DNA from: Reinekea blandensis MED297
GTDB taxonomy: Bacteria > Pseudomonadota > Gammaproteobacteria > Pseudomonadales > Natronospirillaceae
NCBI RefSeq assembly: GCF_000153185.1
Contig: NZ_CH724153.1
Location: forward strand, 544,149 to 608,148
Reading direction: 5' to 3'
Length of the DNA stretch: 64,000 nt
The translations under genes were made by a program, and so were the position numbers. The first letter of the stretch is position 1. Each line of letters starts with the position of its first letter. The notes below the pieces were generated by a model that made no database searches, was not told where the DNA came from, and saw nothing but the letters and a program-made list of their open reading frames with translations. Shown piece by piece: positions 8,901 through 16,426 of the stretch.

Positions 8901-9606
8901 CGCCAATCGTCACTTCCGCCCCGATAGAATGAGACCCGCTTTGACTGGTTGTATTGCCGGTGGTGCGGCTGCCGCCCTGAGTGCTGCCGATGGTTCTGGC
9001 CGAACTGCCCGAAATGTCGAGCCAGAAGGCCGGTTCGGTCAGCAGCTCGATTTCAAACTCCGGAACATCCGCAATCATCGGGTTGTATTGGAAATTATTG
9101 GCGCCGGGGCCGGGGTTGAAGTTGCGATCAATGACTTCTTCACCGTCGGTATAGCCATCGCCATCGGAGTCGGCTTCAGTGATCAATGTACCCAACGCCG
9201 CTTCGTGGCGGTCGGTCAACCGGTCACCGTCAGTGTCGATGTCCTCACAGGTTACAATGATGTTGTCGCTGGGCTGGTCCGGGCTCACCGTACCGTTGTC
9301 GTTCTGAATGCTGCATTGCTGATAGTCCGGGTGACTGAACACGGTAATGGCGTAGCTGAATGCCTCCGGAAACTCTCCGGTGAAAACGTAGCTGCCGTTC
9401 TGGCTGAGTGATAAGGTGTCTTCACCGTTGAGTTGCAGCGTAATGGTTCCGTCTTGCAAGCCGGTAATGCTGCCGCCGATGGTGACGTTGCCCGGGCTGT
9501 TCTCGTTTTCGGAGTCCGCAGCGGGGTTGCACCCGATCAGAATCAGGGTACCCAATCCGATCAGGGCGGTGGTACTGAAATGGCGAAGTGTGGTCGCGAT
9601 GTTCAT
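5974..9606 (-). CDS. Lipoprotein with protective-antigen-like pore domain and FG-GAP propeller
   Basis: A 1210-residue exported lipoprotein. The lipobox LIGC puts the lipidated cysteine at C26, with Asn at +2, which favours the outer membrane. Domains seen in order: a small Ig-like region (40-120); calcium-binding thrombospondin type 3 loops (123-158, DTDGDRLTD and DSDGDGYTD); a region at about 175-520 that I align by eye with domain 2 of anthrax protective antigen (NPMIADVP start, then a Ser/Thr/Gly-rich alternating stretch at 199-240 like the membrane-inserting hairpin, then TEQFFVAADS followed by TSLAQILSIF); more type 3 loops (524-620); an Ig-like part (650-750); and seven FG-GAP/VCBS repeats (about 790-1205), enough for one seven-bladed propeller. 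It is divergent from a winged-helix regulator. Pore formation is inference; a surface adhesin is the alternative. Confidence 0.85.
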   Translation of the reverse strand: MNIATTLRHFSTTALIGLGTLILIGCNPAADSENENSPGNVTIGGSITGLQDGTITLQLNGEDTLSLSQNGSYVFTGEFPEAFSYAITVFSHPDYQQCSIQNDNGTVSPDQPSDNIIVTCEDIDTDGDRLTDRHEAALGTLITEADSDGDGYTDGEEVIDRNFNPGPGANNFQYNPMIADVPEFEIELLTEPAFWLDISGSSARTIGSTQGGSRTTGNTTSQSGSHSIGAEVTIGVEASAGLFQWGGVNSNLSLSTEHTFSHSYEQMEENEDSWEAIESLETTDVVEGGGVNMAISVRNVGHVSVSLKGLRVNLSEYTLGHSGFSHVTDLAQDTLPGDCQCITLAPGAESVRIDMEKDGLDQETVQRLMKSKAVSASIGNYNIDNAYGDYLVTAEEVYAKTVKVTIDYGPNNPPTEQFFVAADSNNESSAQTSLAQILSIFDGGNNQVVLDSATGAIHSLRATSNGEWLILVEQSDDSLPETMYLNEDTYIGYEDNADLNIVKGYDVANIKLSSADNVELIFLADADSDGVLDRLESLFGTLDNTNVASPTDFDGDGLTDKEELNGWVVNKFHPNGLYAGGPTRYSDPKVADTDGDGLNDADEKAAGLDPRNPDTDGDLESDGPVDPDYVDSQNDGPMIAGPDTDNEGYLIGQFTVSDLTMWSAKLSGTVVPIDGLTSLTYAMTYPDGTVVGPIDISTLNNDVDFEFVTLVSSTLFGYGQVEFSIRAEDTSGKIFESEHTIYTYQPFSSAFVFTPWEDWFQYNPWGYVSQVYNPLTAQDIDGDGTIEFVGINSDGIRVYDPDTVDYYLVENSENFATSTGSDTLWNWDNQRFLARMTDDDVLDVIGFSEQGVWIATGSMVNNRLSLASTPVEYGNNNYASSDWNHDYKYLVDIDSDGLDDILGFSNKIIASKNDGNWSADIPSLNVMYDGGSYWANGTWGLDYQNYIRQFADINGDGYLDIVGFGRGSTVVSLAQFGDDLGAGPGSGSYQLRDRRYDIPEYAIESPLSYTAVDHPRMLADVNGDRKLDLVGFGPSGIEVSVNNMRDPIPGASPNGGEFDPENYSESWDAADTSTQIFLAKQTVGLNHINRNQGYLHVPAGNPWYTPAIHTREIVDMNEDGLNDIVIFHDNAVEVFFNTTEAPGASNVQFADAVVWSLGFKASEEIWYEQSGEVRKYRQRGVADVNNDGVMDFWGFATDGLKIEYGTRLLP

Positions 9607-9696
9607 CCTGTCTGTCCTTGCTTTTGTACTTATGGGCGGCCGCAGGTTCGGTATTAGCGACCCAATTTGGAAGGCTGGAGGCCAGTTTTATCAGGA

Positions 9697-9730
9697 AAAT
9701 GTCGTCAAAATGTCGCAAAAGTCGTCAATT
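9697..9730. promoter_or_regulatory. Three GTCG-type direct repeats, candidate operator
   Basis: The segment contains GTCGTCAAAA, GTCGCAAAA and GTCGTCAATT with GTCG at 9701, 9712 and 9721, a spacing of 11 and 9 bases. Direct repeats about one helical turn apart are the usual target form for OmpR/PhoB-type winged helices, the domain carried by the adjacent gene at 9754. The site lies in the shared 147-base promoter region of that gene and the lipoprotein gene. Function is inferred. Confidence 0.45.
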
Positions 9731-9753
9731 GACGGAATATTCGGGAAGGTTGT

Positions 9754-11280
9754 ATGAAGCTTGAATTGAGTTTGGAGTCCAGAAGTGCCGACATTAACGG
9801 CAAAACCGTTCGGCTGACCCGGCGTGAAACCCGCCTTTGTGAAGTTCTCGCTGCACACCCGAACCAGCTCATTGGTCGTGAGCGTCTGCTGGACACCTTA
9901 TCTCAGGACGGTCTCGAGGATCTCAGCAGTCGCAGTTTGGATAACTCTGTTAGCCGGCTGCGGAAAAAACTGGGCGATTCCGGTAAGCGTCCGCAAGTGA
10001 TTGAAACGCTTTATGGCGAAGGTTATCGCTGGGTTTATGACACGGCTGTTAACGTTGAGCAACCGGATAAAAACACGCTGGTTGTGCTGGACTTGTCTGC
10101 CCCCAATTTATTGGATAGACCTGTCGTTGATCGGGCGCTGCAAACACTGCAGCAACAGTTGTCTTCTCAGTTGGAATGTACTGTGAGATTGGGTCACATG
10201 GCGTCGAATGAAATCGATGTCGGTGCCGACCCAACTCATTATTACCTTGAAGCCTTGCCTCTGTCTGGTCCGGAGACGATGCAGATGGTTTTGAACATTC
10301 GTCGCCACCAGAGTGCACTGTCCGAAAACTTAGGCCAGTTTTCTGTTACCGAACTGACTGACCAAGCAAGCCCGGTTGTCGACGCCGTCCATTCGTTTAT
10401 GGTGCGGTGTGATCTATTGATGCAGACGGAAGGATTAACCGCGAACCCTCTTGACGTTGCGCTGTTTAACGTCACATCAAAGTATGAAAACGATGGACCC
10501 CAGCATCGAGTCACACAGCAGTACCTGAACAATCTGATGCACGAACAACCGGATGACCCTCACGCGAAAGTGCTCATGGCACTGAACATGCGCAATCGAA
10601 TATTAATGGGGTATGTGACTCACTATCAGAAAGCTTTAGGTGAAATGCAGTCATTGATTCAGACGGCGCTGCCGTACCTCGATAACGAAGCATTGTATCT
10701 GGCCGCCAGCGCAGAAGTGCTGTATCAGTGCGGCGACAAAACTCACGGTCGCCAGTTGGCGGAAAAAGCACACGGTCAGATGAGTCATCCAGCCGCAACG
10801 CTGAAGACGGTTGGAAAGATTCACGCCTTTGAAGGACGCTTTGATCAGGCGCTGGATTGTTATGATCAGGCCATTGCCATGATTCCAAATGGCGGTACCT
10901 ACCATTACATGCTGTTAACCTTGAAAGCGATTTTGTTTAAAGCCAATCGCGAACATGACGCCTTGTCAGAAGCGTTTCAGGCCATGAAAATGCTGGAACC
11001 GAAACTGAGTAAACGGGCCATCCTCTCGTTGATGCTATATGACGGTGAGCGAAAGATGACCTTTGCTGAACGTACTTTGCTGAAGTCACTGCCGCGCCCG
11101 CTCATTGATCGTATCGTCCGGTTGACTTTTATCGGATCGGCACGCTCTTTTATGCACGAAACGCATCGTATGAACCTGATGAAACCGTTGCTCGATGCAC
11201 TGTACGATCTTCGCAACTACGTCACCAATCACGAAGATATCCTGGCCAGTTTGCCAGAGTACTCAAACTTTGGTCGGTAA
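9754..11280 (+). CDS. Winged-helix (OmpR/CadC-type) regulator with TPR-like C-terminus
   Basis: A 508-residue protein. Residues 1-95 form a Trans_reg_C winged helix (LTRRETRLCEVLAAHPNQLI, then DNSVSRLRKKLG and ETLYGEGYRW). Unlike response regulators it has no receiver domain, and unlike CadC or ToxR no membrane segment is evident. The remaining 400 residues are mostly helical, with TPR-like stretches (AFEGRFDQALDCYDQAIAMIPNG at about 365-387, broken by other helices), recalling HilA/CadC-like soluble activators. A GGGAAGG ribosome site precedes the ATG. Divergent orientation to the 1210-residue lipoprotein suggests that gene is its target. The signal it senses is unknown. Confidence 0.8.
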   Translation: MKLELSLESRSADINGKTVRLTRRETRLCEVLAAHPNQLIGRERLLDTLSQDGLEDLSSRSLDNSVSRLRKKLGDSGKRPQVIETLYGEGYRWVYDTAVNVEQPDKNTLVVLDLSAPNLLDRPVVDRALQTLQQQLSSQLECTVRLGHMASNEIDVGADPTHYYLEALPLSGPETMQMVLNIRRHQSALSENLGQFSVTELTDQASPVVDAVHSFMVRCDLLMQTEGLTANPLDVALFNVTSKYENDGPQHRVTQQYLNNLMHEQPDDPHAKVLMALNMRNRILMGYVTHYQKALGEMQSLIQTALPYLDNEALYLAASAEVLYQCGDKTHGRQLAEKAHGQMSHPAATLKTVGKIHAFEGRFDQALDCYDQAIAMIPNGGTYHYMLLTLKAILFKANREHDALSEAFQAMKMLEPKLSKRAILSLMLYDGERKMTFAERTLLKSLPRPLIDRIVRLTFIGSARSFMHETHRMNLMKPLLDALYDLRNYVTNHEDILASLPEYSNFGR

Positions 11281-11385
11281 CCCCGCGACCGATCCGTGCT
11301 TTGAGAGTCAGAGACCCATTCGAGTATCAAAAGTATTCGCGGACGTTGCCGGAAGCACCTGACGCTTAGGTTTGCATTCTTTTCG

Positions 11386-11406
11386 GTGATAACAAATGGT
11401 TATCAC
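11386..11406. promoter_or_regulatory. Perfect palindrome upstream of pobA paralogue
   Basis: GTGATAAC and GTTATCAC are perfect 8-base arms separated by AAATG, located 91 bases before the start of the hydroxybenzoate hydroxylase at 11497. The shape suits a dimeric repressor or activator. None of the neighbouring genes encodes an obvious cognate regulator, so the binding protein is unknown. Confidence 0.5.
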
Positions 11407-11496
11407 TGGAATCCCATCAGACGATGGTAATCTTTCTCTTGCTAATGGTTCTGAATCGTAAATTTCAGACGAATAAAAACAAAAACGGTGAGAGTT

Positions 11497-12687
11497 ATGA
11501 GTAAACCTATGAAGACCCAGGTCGCCATTGTAGGTGGTGGTCCATCGGGTATGTTGTTATCGCTGTTATTGGCAAAAGAAGGCATTGAGAGCATCGTGAT
11601 TGAACGCTCCAGCCGTGATCATGTGCTGTCCCGCATACGTGCCGGCGTATTGGAATGGACCAGTGTCGAGCTGTTGCGACGGGCGGGTGTTGGTGAACGT
11701 ATGGACCGGGAAGGGCATGTTCATGCCGGAACCCGGGTAGCTTGGCGCGGGGCCGATCATATGTTGATTGACTCGCAGAAGTGGGCCGGAAAACCCTTTA
11801 TGGCCTATGGTCAGACCTACGTGACCGAAGATCTCTACGCGGCGGTCGATAGTATTGATGGACTTGTGCTCGATGAATGTGACGACGTTGTGTTGAATGA
11901 GTTACTGGACAACCCTTATGTCACCTTTAAACGGCAGGGTGAAGAGTACCGGGTCGATGCGCAGTTCATTGCCGGGTGCGATGGCTATCATGGTGTCAGT
12001 CGTCAGTCGATTCCCGATACCGTTCTGAAAACTTTTGAGAAAGTGTATCCCTTCGGGTGGTTAGGTGTGATGTCAGAAACACCGCCACTGGAAGACTTGT
12101 GGTATGTGCAGCACGAGCGTGGTTTTGCACTGGCGTCACAACGTTCGCCAATGCTCAGTCGTTATTATGTTCAGTGCCCGATAACCGACAAAGTCGAGGA
12201 TTGGTCAGATGAACGTTTTTGGGACGAGCTGATTACCCGCTTCCCGCCGGATATTGCCGCGCAGATTACCACCGGTCCTTCCATTGAAAAATCCATTGCG
12301 CCGCTGCGCAGCTTTGTTTCGGAACCCATGCGCTACGGTCATTTATTTTTGGCCGGGGATGCGGCACATATCGTTCCGCCGACGGGAGCAAAAGGTCTGA
12401 ACCTGGCGATGTCGGATGTCTACTATCTCTGGCGCGCATTGACGCTCAAGCTGCAGACCGGCAGTGATGAACTGATTGATCGCTACTCAGCGACGGCATT
12501 GGATCGGGTATGGAAAACTGAGCGATTCAGTTGGTGGATGACCTCTCTGCTGCATGTGTTTCCTGAGCATTCAGCCTTTGATCATCGTACCCAGGCGGCA
12601 GAGCTGGACAGCATAGAAGCGTCGGAACATGCGCAAGCCTGGCTCGCCGAGCAGTATGCCGGGTTTCCGATCGAGGACTGGGGTTAA
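11497..12687 (+). CDS. pobA: 4-Hydroxybenzoate 3-monooxygenase paralogue
   Basis: An FAD- and NADPH-dependent aromatic hydroxylase of the PobA family, converting 4-hydroxybenzoate to protocatechuate. The Rossmann motif GGGPSG, the DG motif GCDGYHG and the FAD motif [16 protein letters not shown] are all intact. Residues equivalent to Pseudomonas Tyr201 (DLWY), Ser212/Arg214 (ASQR), Tyr222 (SRYY) and Tyr385 (QYAGFP) are kept. It is clearly diverged from the copy at 31550, notably LEWTSVELL in place of LEQG and a one-residue deletion after TPP. I chose the ATG at 11497 (GGTGAGAG ribosome site); a GTG at 11488 and an ATG at 11509 are alternatives. Its 3' end overlaps a convergent transporter gene. 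Substrate preference may differ from that of the second copy. Confidence 0.85.
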   Translation: MSKPMKTQVAIVGGGPSGMLLSLLLAKEGIESIVIERSSRDHVLSRIRAGVLEWTSVELLRRAGVGERMDREGHVHAGTRVAWRGADHMLIDSQKWAGKPFMAYGQTYVTEDLYAAVDSIDGLVLDECDDVVLNELLDNPYVTFKRQGEEYRVDAQFIAGCDGYHGVSRQSIPDTVLKTFEKVYPFGWLGVMSETPPLEDLWYVQHERGFALASQRSPMLSRYYVQCPITDKVEDWSDERFWDELITRFPPDIAAQITTGPSIEKSIAPLRSFVSEPMRYGHLFLAGDAAHIVPPTGAKGLNLAMSDVYYLWRALTLKLQTGSDELIDRYSATALDRVWKTERFSWWMTSLLHVFPEHSAFDHRTQAAELDSIEASEHAQAWLAEQYAGFPIEDWG

Positions 12688-13868
12688 CTGCGGTAGTGCG
12701 TTCGAATCAGGATGGCACTGAACAATGCACCCAGCATCAGAACGCCGATCAAGCTGATCGGCGTCTGATCATAAAACACAGCGGTCAAACTCGCGCCTAA
12801 GGTGCCCAAGCCCATTTGTAAGGTTCCCAGCATGGACGCCGCAAAGCCGGCAATGTGTCCTAGCGGTTGCATGGTCACCGCCGAAGCCGGTGCAAAAACA
12901 TGCCCCATACCGACCAAAAACAACAACAAAAGACCATAAAGCGCCACGACAGACAATTGAGCGCCCAGAAGCAGCGTGACGATCAGTAAGGCGGCAACCA
13001 CGACGGCCAGCAGATAAAACAGACTGCCTTGATGCATGAGCTTTTCCGCAGACTGTCGGTGAATGCGAAAACGACAGACTTGGGCAGAGACCATGTAGAA
13101 GGTGACTGCCAGCGCGAACCCCCAACCGACCACGTGGGCAGGGTAGTGGTAGTAATCCACAAGAATGGACCCTAGGCCGGTCGCAATCGAGAAATAGGCA
13201 AAGAACGTAAAGGACACAACAAAAGACGCGACCAGCGCCTGACGATTGGTAAAAAACGCCAGAGCACTTTGTTTGGTTTGTACCCAGGGGTGCAGGTCTC
13301 GGTTGGGTCGATGACTTTCCGGCAGCGATGTCAGCAACAGAATCAAGCACAGACCGCCAATGACCGCATTGAGGATCAATGGGGCTTTCCAACCAAACAG
13401 ACTCACAATGAGCGTCCCCAGAATGGGTGCAATCATGGCGCCGGCCGCGAGCGACGTCACCAGAATGGCCATCAATTTGTCGAGGTCTTTGCCGTGATGG
13501 GTATCTCTTGCAACGGCACGGGCAACGACCGGCCCAACCGTGCCGGCAACGCCCTGAACAAAGCGAATGACCAGCAGTTGCGAGATGGTGTCGGCGAATA
13601 CGGTTGCGACGCTGAGCAGGGTGAAACCTGTCATGCCAATAAGAAAAACCGGGCGACGACCAAAACGATCAGACAACAACCCCATCGGAATTTGTCCAAG
13701 GGCGTAGCCGGCCAGATACAGCCCGATTGTCAGCTGGCTCAAACCCGGATCCGTCTGGAAGGCGAGCGTCATCGATGGAATGGCCGGAATGATACTGTCG
13801 ATGGCAATCACGGACAGACTGATGGTTAAAATTAGGGTGATGTAAAACGTCGCTGATTTGGAATGCAT
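12684..13868 (-). CDS. Bcr/CflA-type MFS transporter
   Basis: A major facilitator with about 12 hydrophobic segments and the loop signature GLLSDRFGRRPV after the second segment (residues about 57-68 from this start), typical of the Bcr/CflA drug-resistance branch. I prefer the ATG at 13868 (MHSKSATFYI, with AGGG five bases upstream), which puts the first membrane segment at the N-terminus; an ATG at 13913 with its own AAGGGT site would add 15 residues. It is convergent with the pobA copy and overlaps it by four bases. Export of an aromatic acid or of an unrelated compound is possible; substrate not determinable. Confidence 0.82.
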   Translation of the reverse strand: MHSKSATFYITLILTISLSVIAIDSIIPAIPSMTLAFQTDPGLSQLTIGLYLAGYALGQIPMGLLSDRFGRRPVFLIGMTGFTLLSVATVFADTISQLLVIRFVQGVAGTVGPVVARAVARDTHHGKDLDKLMAILVTSLAAGAMIAPILGTLIVSLFGWKAPLILNAVIGGLCLILLLTSLPESHRPNRDLHPWVQTKQSALAFFTNRQALVASFVVSFTFFAYFSIATGLGSILVDYYHYPAHVVGWGFALAVTFYMVSAQVCRFRIHRQSAEKLMHQGSLFYLLAVVVAALLIVTLLLGAQLSVVALYGLLLLFLVGMGHVFAPASAVTMQPLGHIAGFAASMLGTLQMGLGTLGASLTAVFYDQTPISLIGVLMLGALFSAILIRTHYRS

Positions 13869-14208
13869 AAAGCCCTGCACAAAGTATGTGAAATACCAAA
13901 GGGGACAAATCATAAATGACCCTTGCTGACACCATTGCTGTAAAACGGAGCGTCCCAGCTGTGAAACGAATCAATCGGGCCGAATGGCGGGATGGTCGCA
14001 ACAAAGGAGAATTCGGGCTTTAGCGGTGAGTGCCCGGAAATTGTCCTGCAACTACCAACAGCGATAGTTATTGCGGTCGGCTTTTGTCTGGTTTTATCGA
14101 GACAAAGCATCGGTACAATGAGCCACATTGGTATCGATCGGGTGAGCTTCAGAATATCGTTTGGTGATGCCGGTCTGAAGACGTCGTATTTCAATAGAAG
14201 GATTACAA
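13869..14208. other. Intergenic region between divergent MFS and aldo-keto reductase genes
   Basis: About 340 bases (295 if the longer MFS start is used). It must hold the promoters of both flanking genes. No convincing open frame, hairpin or repeat was recognised. An AGAAGGATT ribosome site precedes the ATG at 14209. Confidence 0.5.
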
Positions 14209-15183
14209 ATGAAACTCAACGAGACAGCGCGTATTGGTTTAGGGTGTATGAACCTTTCTCATGCCTATGGAACGCCTCCACCGGAACAAGATGCCGTAGC
14301 ACTGTTGAACAGGGCTCTGGATATTGGCTACAACCATTTTGATACAGCGGCGCTTTATGGTTTTGGTGCCAATGAGTCTCTCATCGGTAAGGCCGTGTCT
14401 CATCGCCGGGATGAGTTTTTTCTCGCCAGCAAATGTGTGTTGGTACCGGATGACGCCGGTAAGCGCTCTCTGGATGGTCGGCCGGAAACCATTAAGAAAA
14501 CCTGTGACGCAGCTCTGAAACGACTGAGTACCGATTATATCGATCTTTATTACTTACATCGTTACGATAAAAATGTACCGTTGGAAGACAGTATGGGCGC
14601 GATGGCCGATCTGGTTAGTGCCGGTAAAATCGGAGCCGTGGGTCTGTCGGAGGTTTCGGCCGAAACATTGGCACGCGCACATGCTGTGCATCCGATTGCC
14701 GCCGTGCAAACTGAGTTCTCGTTGTGGACGCGCAACGCCGATATTGCCGTGATCGATAAGTGTCGTGAGCTGGGTACGACCTTTGTTGCCTTCAGTCCGG
14801 TGGCGAGAGGGTACTTGTGCGGTACTTTAACGGACGTTAACTCACTGGGTGAGCGGGATTTGCGTCGCACCATGCCGCGCTTCAGTGCCGAGAATTATCC
14901 TAAAAATCTCGAACTGTTGACCCCATTGCAGGAAGTGGCCGAGGAACTGAACGCGACCATGGCTCAGGTGGCGCTGGCCTGGGTGCTGCAACGCGATGCT
15001 CATATCGTCGCGATCCCGGGCACTACCCGTTTATCGCACTTGCAGGATAACTTCGAAGCGACCGGGGTGACCTTGTCAGATCTTCAATGGCAACGGCTAG
15101 ACAAAGCCATTAACGACCAACAGGTATACGGGCGCCGTTACAATGATGCTGCCCAGGCAGACATCGACACAGAAAACTTTTAA
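14209..15183 (+). CDS. Aldo/keto reductase
   Basis: A 324-residue TIM-barrel NADPH-dependent reductase. The catalytic tetrad is visible: D and Y in FDTAALYG near residues 44-51, K in LASKC near 75, and H in YYLHR near 108. FSPVARGYLCG and the C-terminal IPGTTRLSHLQDN are family cofactor-binding segments. It is monocistronic, followed by a strong terminator, and lies beside pobA and ligJ. It may reduce an aromatic aldehyde or a pathway semialdehyde, but no known protocatechuate 4,5-cleavage step requires it. Function beyond family is open. Confidence 0.86.
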   Translation: MKLNETARIGLGCMNLSHAYGTPPPEQDAVALLNRALDIGYNHFDTAALYGFGANESLIGKAVSHRRDEFFLASKCVLVPDDAGKRSLDGRPETIKKTCDAALKRLSTDYIDLYYLHRYDKNVPLEDSMGAMADLVSAGKIGAVGLSEVSAETLARAHAVHPIAAVQTEFSLWTRNADIAVIDKCRELGTTFVAFSPVARGYLCGTLTDVNSLGERDLRRTMPRFSAENYPKNLELLTPLQEVAEELNATMAQVALAWVLQRDAHIVAIPGTTRLSHLQDNFEATGVTLSDLQWQRLDKAINDQQVYGRRYNDAAQADIDTENF

Positions 15184-15189
15184 TTAATA

Positions 15190-15223
15190 AAAAGCCCGGC
15201 ACATATCAAAGCGACGGGCTTTT
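15190..15223. terminator. Bidirectional terminator hairpin
   Basis: AAAAGCCCG and CGGGCTTTT form a 9-base stem, giving A/T tracts on both sides. It sits between the convergent aldo-keto reductase and ligJ genes. Confidence 0.85.
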
Positions 15224-15264
15224 GTCGTTTCCAGAAAGTGTCGATTTGCATCGACACCGATCGC

Positions 15265-16278
15265 TCAGTCTGTCTTCAATCGACTGAATACGCGACGGGC
15301 ATTGCCTTCGAAGATCATGGCTTTCTCTTCGGCGTTCAGAGCTGTGTTGTTATCGATGTAGCGTTTGGTATCGTCAAAGTTGTGTCCGGTTTCCGGGTCA
15401 ATACCGCGCACCGCACCAATCATTTCGGAAGCAAACAGAATATTTTGGGTTGGTACAATGTCGAGTAACAGGTCAATGCCACGTTGATGATACACACAGG
15501 TATCAAAATATATATTCTTTAACGCAGACTCTTCCAATGGGGCGTATCCCTGGTCCTGCATGAGACCACGGAAACGTCCCCAGTGGTAGGGCACAGCACC
15601 GCCGCCATGTGGAATGATAATTTTAAGTGACGGGAAGTCTTTGAACACATCGGACATGATCAACTGTTGAAAGCCGGTGGTGTCAGCACCCAGATAGTGT
15701 GAGCCTGTGGTGTGAAAGCAATCATTACAGGCGGCACTCACATGGATCATTGCCGGAATGTCGTACTCCACCATTTTTTCATAGATTGGGTAAAACGCGC
15801 GATCAGCTAATGAGGTGTCCTTCCAGTAACCGCCGGATGGATCCGGATTCAGGTTGATACCGATGAATCCCATCTGTTCGACTGTGCGTACGATTTCCGG
15901 GACGGATTTTGCCGGGTCGACGCCCGGCGATTGAGGTAGCTGGGCAACCGGCGCAAAGTTCTTCGGAAACAGGTCACACACCCGCCGGATTAAATCGTTC
16001 TGGTGTTCAGTCCAGAACTGACTGGTGTACTCGTTGCCAATGTGATGTCCCATCCAGCTGGCGCGTGGTGAAAAGATGGTGAGGTCGGTACCCCGTTCGC
16101 GCTGCATTTTCAGCTGGTTGTTTTCAATGCTTTCCCGGATTTCATCGTCAGAAACGACTACCTGACCTTTCTCGCCCTTGAATGAAGGGTCTTTTGCGAC
16201 TGCGGCTTTCTGCGCGTTGCGATAGTCTTCAACGCCTTTTGGTGTTGTTGTGTAGTGACCATGACAATCAATAATCAT
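15265..16278 (-). CDS. ligJ: 4-Oxalomesaconate hydratase (amidohydrolase fold)
   Basis: A 337-residue amidohydrolase-superfamily enzyme matching LigJ, which hydrates 4-oxalomesaconate to 4-carboxy-4-hydroxy-2-oxoadipate in protocatechuate 4,5-cleavage. Metal-binding H6 and H8 lie in IDCHGHY, a third histidine in AMIHVSAACND, another in IIPHGGG, and the family glutamate in FASEMIG. The enzyme is encoded alone on the minus strand, away from the other lower-pathway genes (20855-25320), with a LysR gene upstream in the same orientation. A 19-base motif at 16365-16383 upstream also occurs before the TRAP operon, suggesting co-regulation. Confidence 0.9.
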   Translation of the reverse strand: MIIDCHGHYTTTPKGVEDYRNAQKAAVAKDPSFKGEKGQVVVSDDEIRESIENNQLKMQRERGTDLTIFSPRASWMGHHIGNEYTSQFWTEHQNDLIRRVCDLFPKNFAPVAQLPQSPGVDPAKSVPEIVRTVEQMGFIGINLNPDPSGGYWKDTSLADRAFYPIYEKMVEYDIPAMIHVSAACNDCFHTTGSHYLGADTTGFQQLIMSDVFKDFPSLKIIIPHGGGAVPYHWGRFRGLMQDQGYAPLEESALKNIYFDTCVYHQRGIDLLLDIVPTQNILFASEMIGAVRGIDPETGHNFDDTKRYIDNNTALNAEEKAMIFEGNARRVFSRLKTD

Positions 16279-16364
16279 TTTTGTAACCCCAATCGTATCG
16301 ATTTTTATTGTTCAGCGAGTATTGAGGATCGGGGCGGAGGCGGCTATTTAGTTCTTTTTAATTT

Positions 16365-16383
16365 GATATTAGTTTTTGTTATA
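16365..16383 (-). promoter_or_regulatory. Shared motif in ligJ promoter region
   Basis: Read on the minus strand this is TATAACAAAAACTAATATC. It matches 16 of 19 bases of the site at 17694-17712 upstream of the TRAP operon. It lies 86 bases before the ligJ start. The likely binder is the double-HTH LysR encoded between the two sites. Inference from sequence similarity only. Confidence 0.5.
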
Positions 16384-16426
16384 TGTGACCAGGCTTGGCC
16401 TGAGATAAGATCCTTAAAGTGCCTGG

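Noticed and set aside
12520..12687. Possible loss of the catalytic Tyr385 equivalent in the first PobA copy, because ELEYYLG of the Pseudomonas enzyme reads ELDSIEA here.
   Set aside because: Counting along the Pseudomonas sequence places Tyr385 in NYVGLP, not in ELEYY. The first copy has QYAGFP at that position, so the tyrosine is kept.
13269..13829. Long plus-strand open frame opposite the MFS transporter gene.
   Set aside because: Composition lacks hydrophobic or family patterns, while the minus strand encodes a clear 12-segment transporter; it is an antisense shadow.
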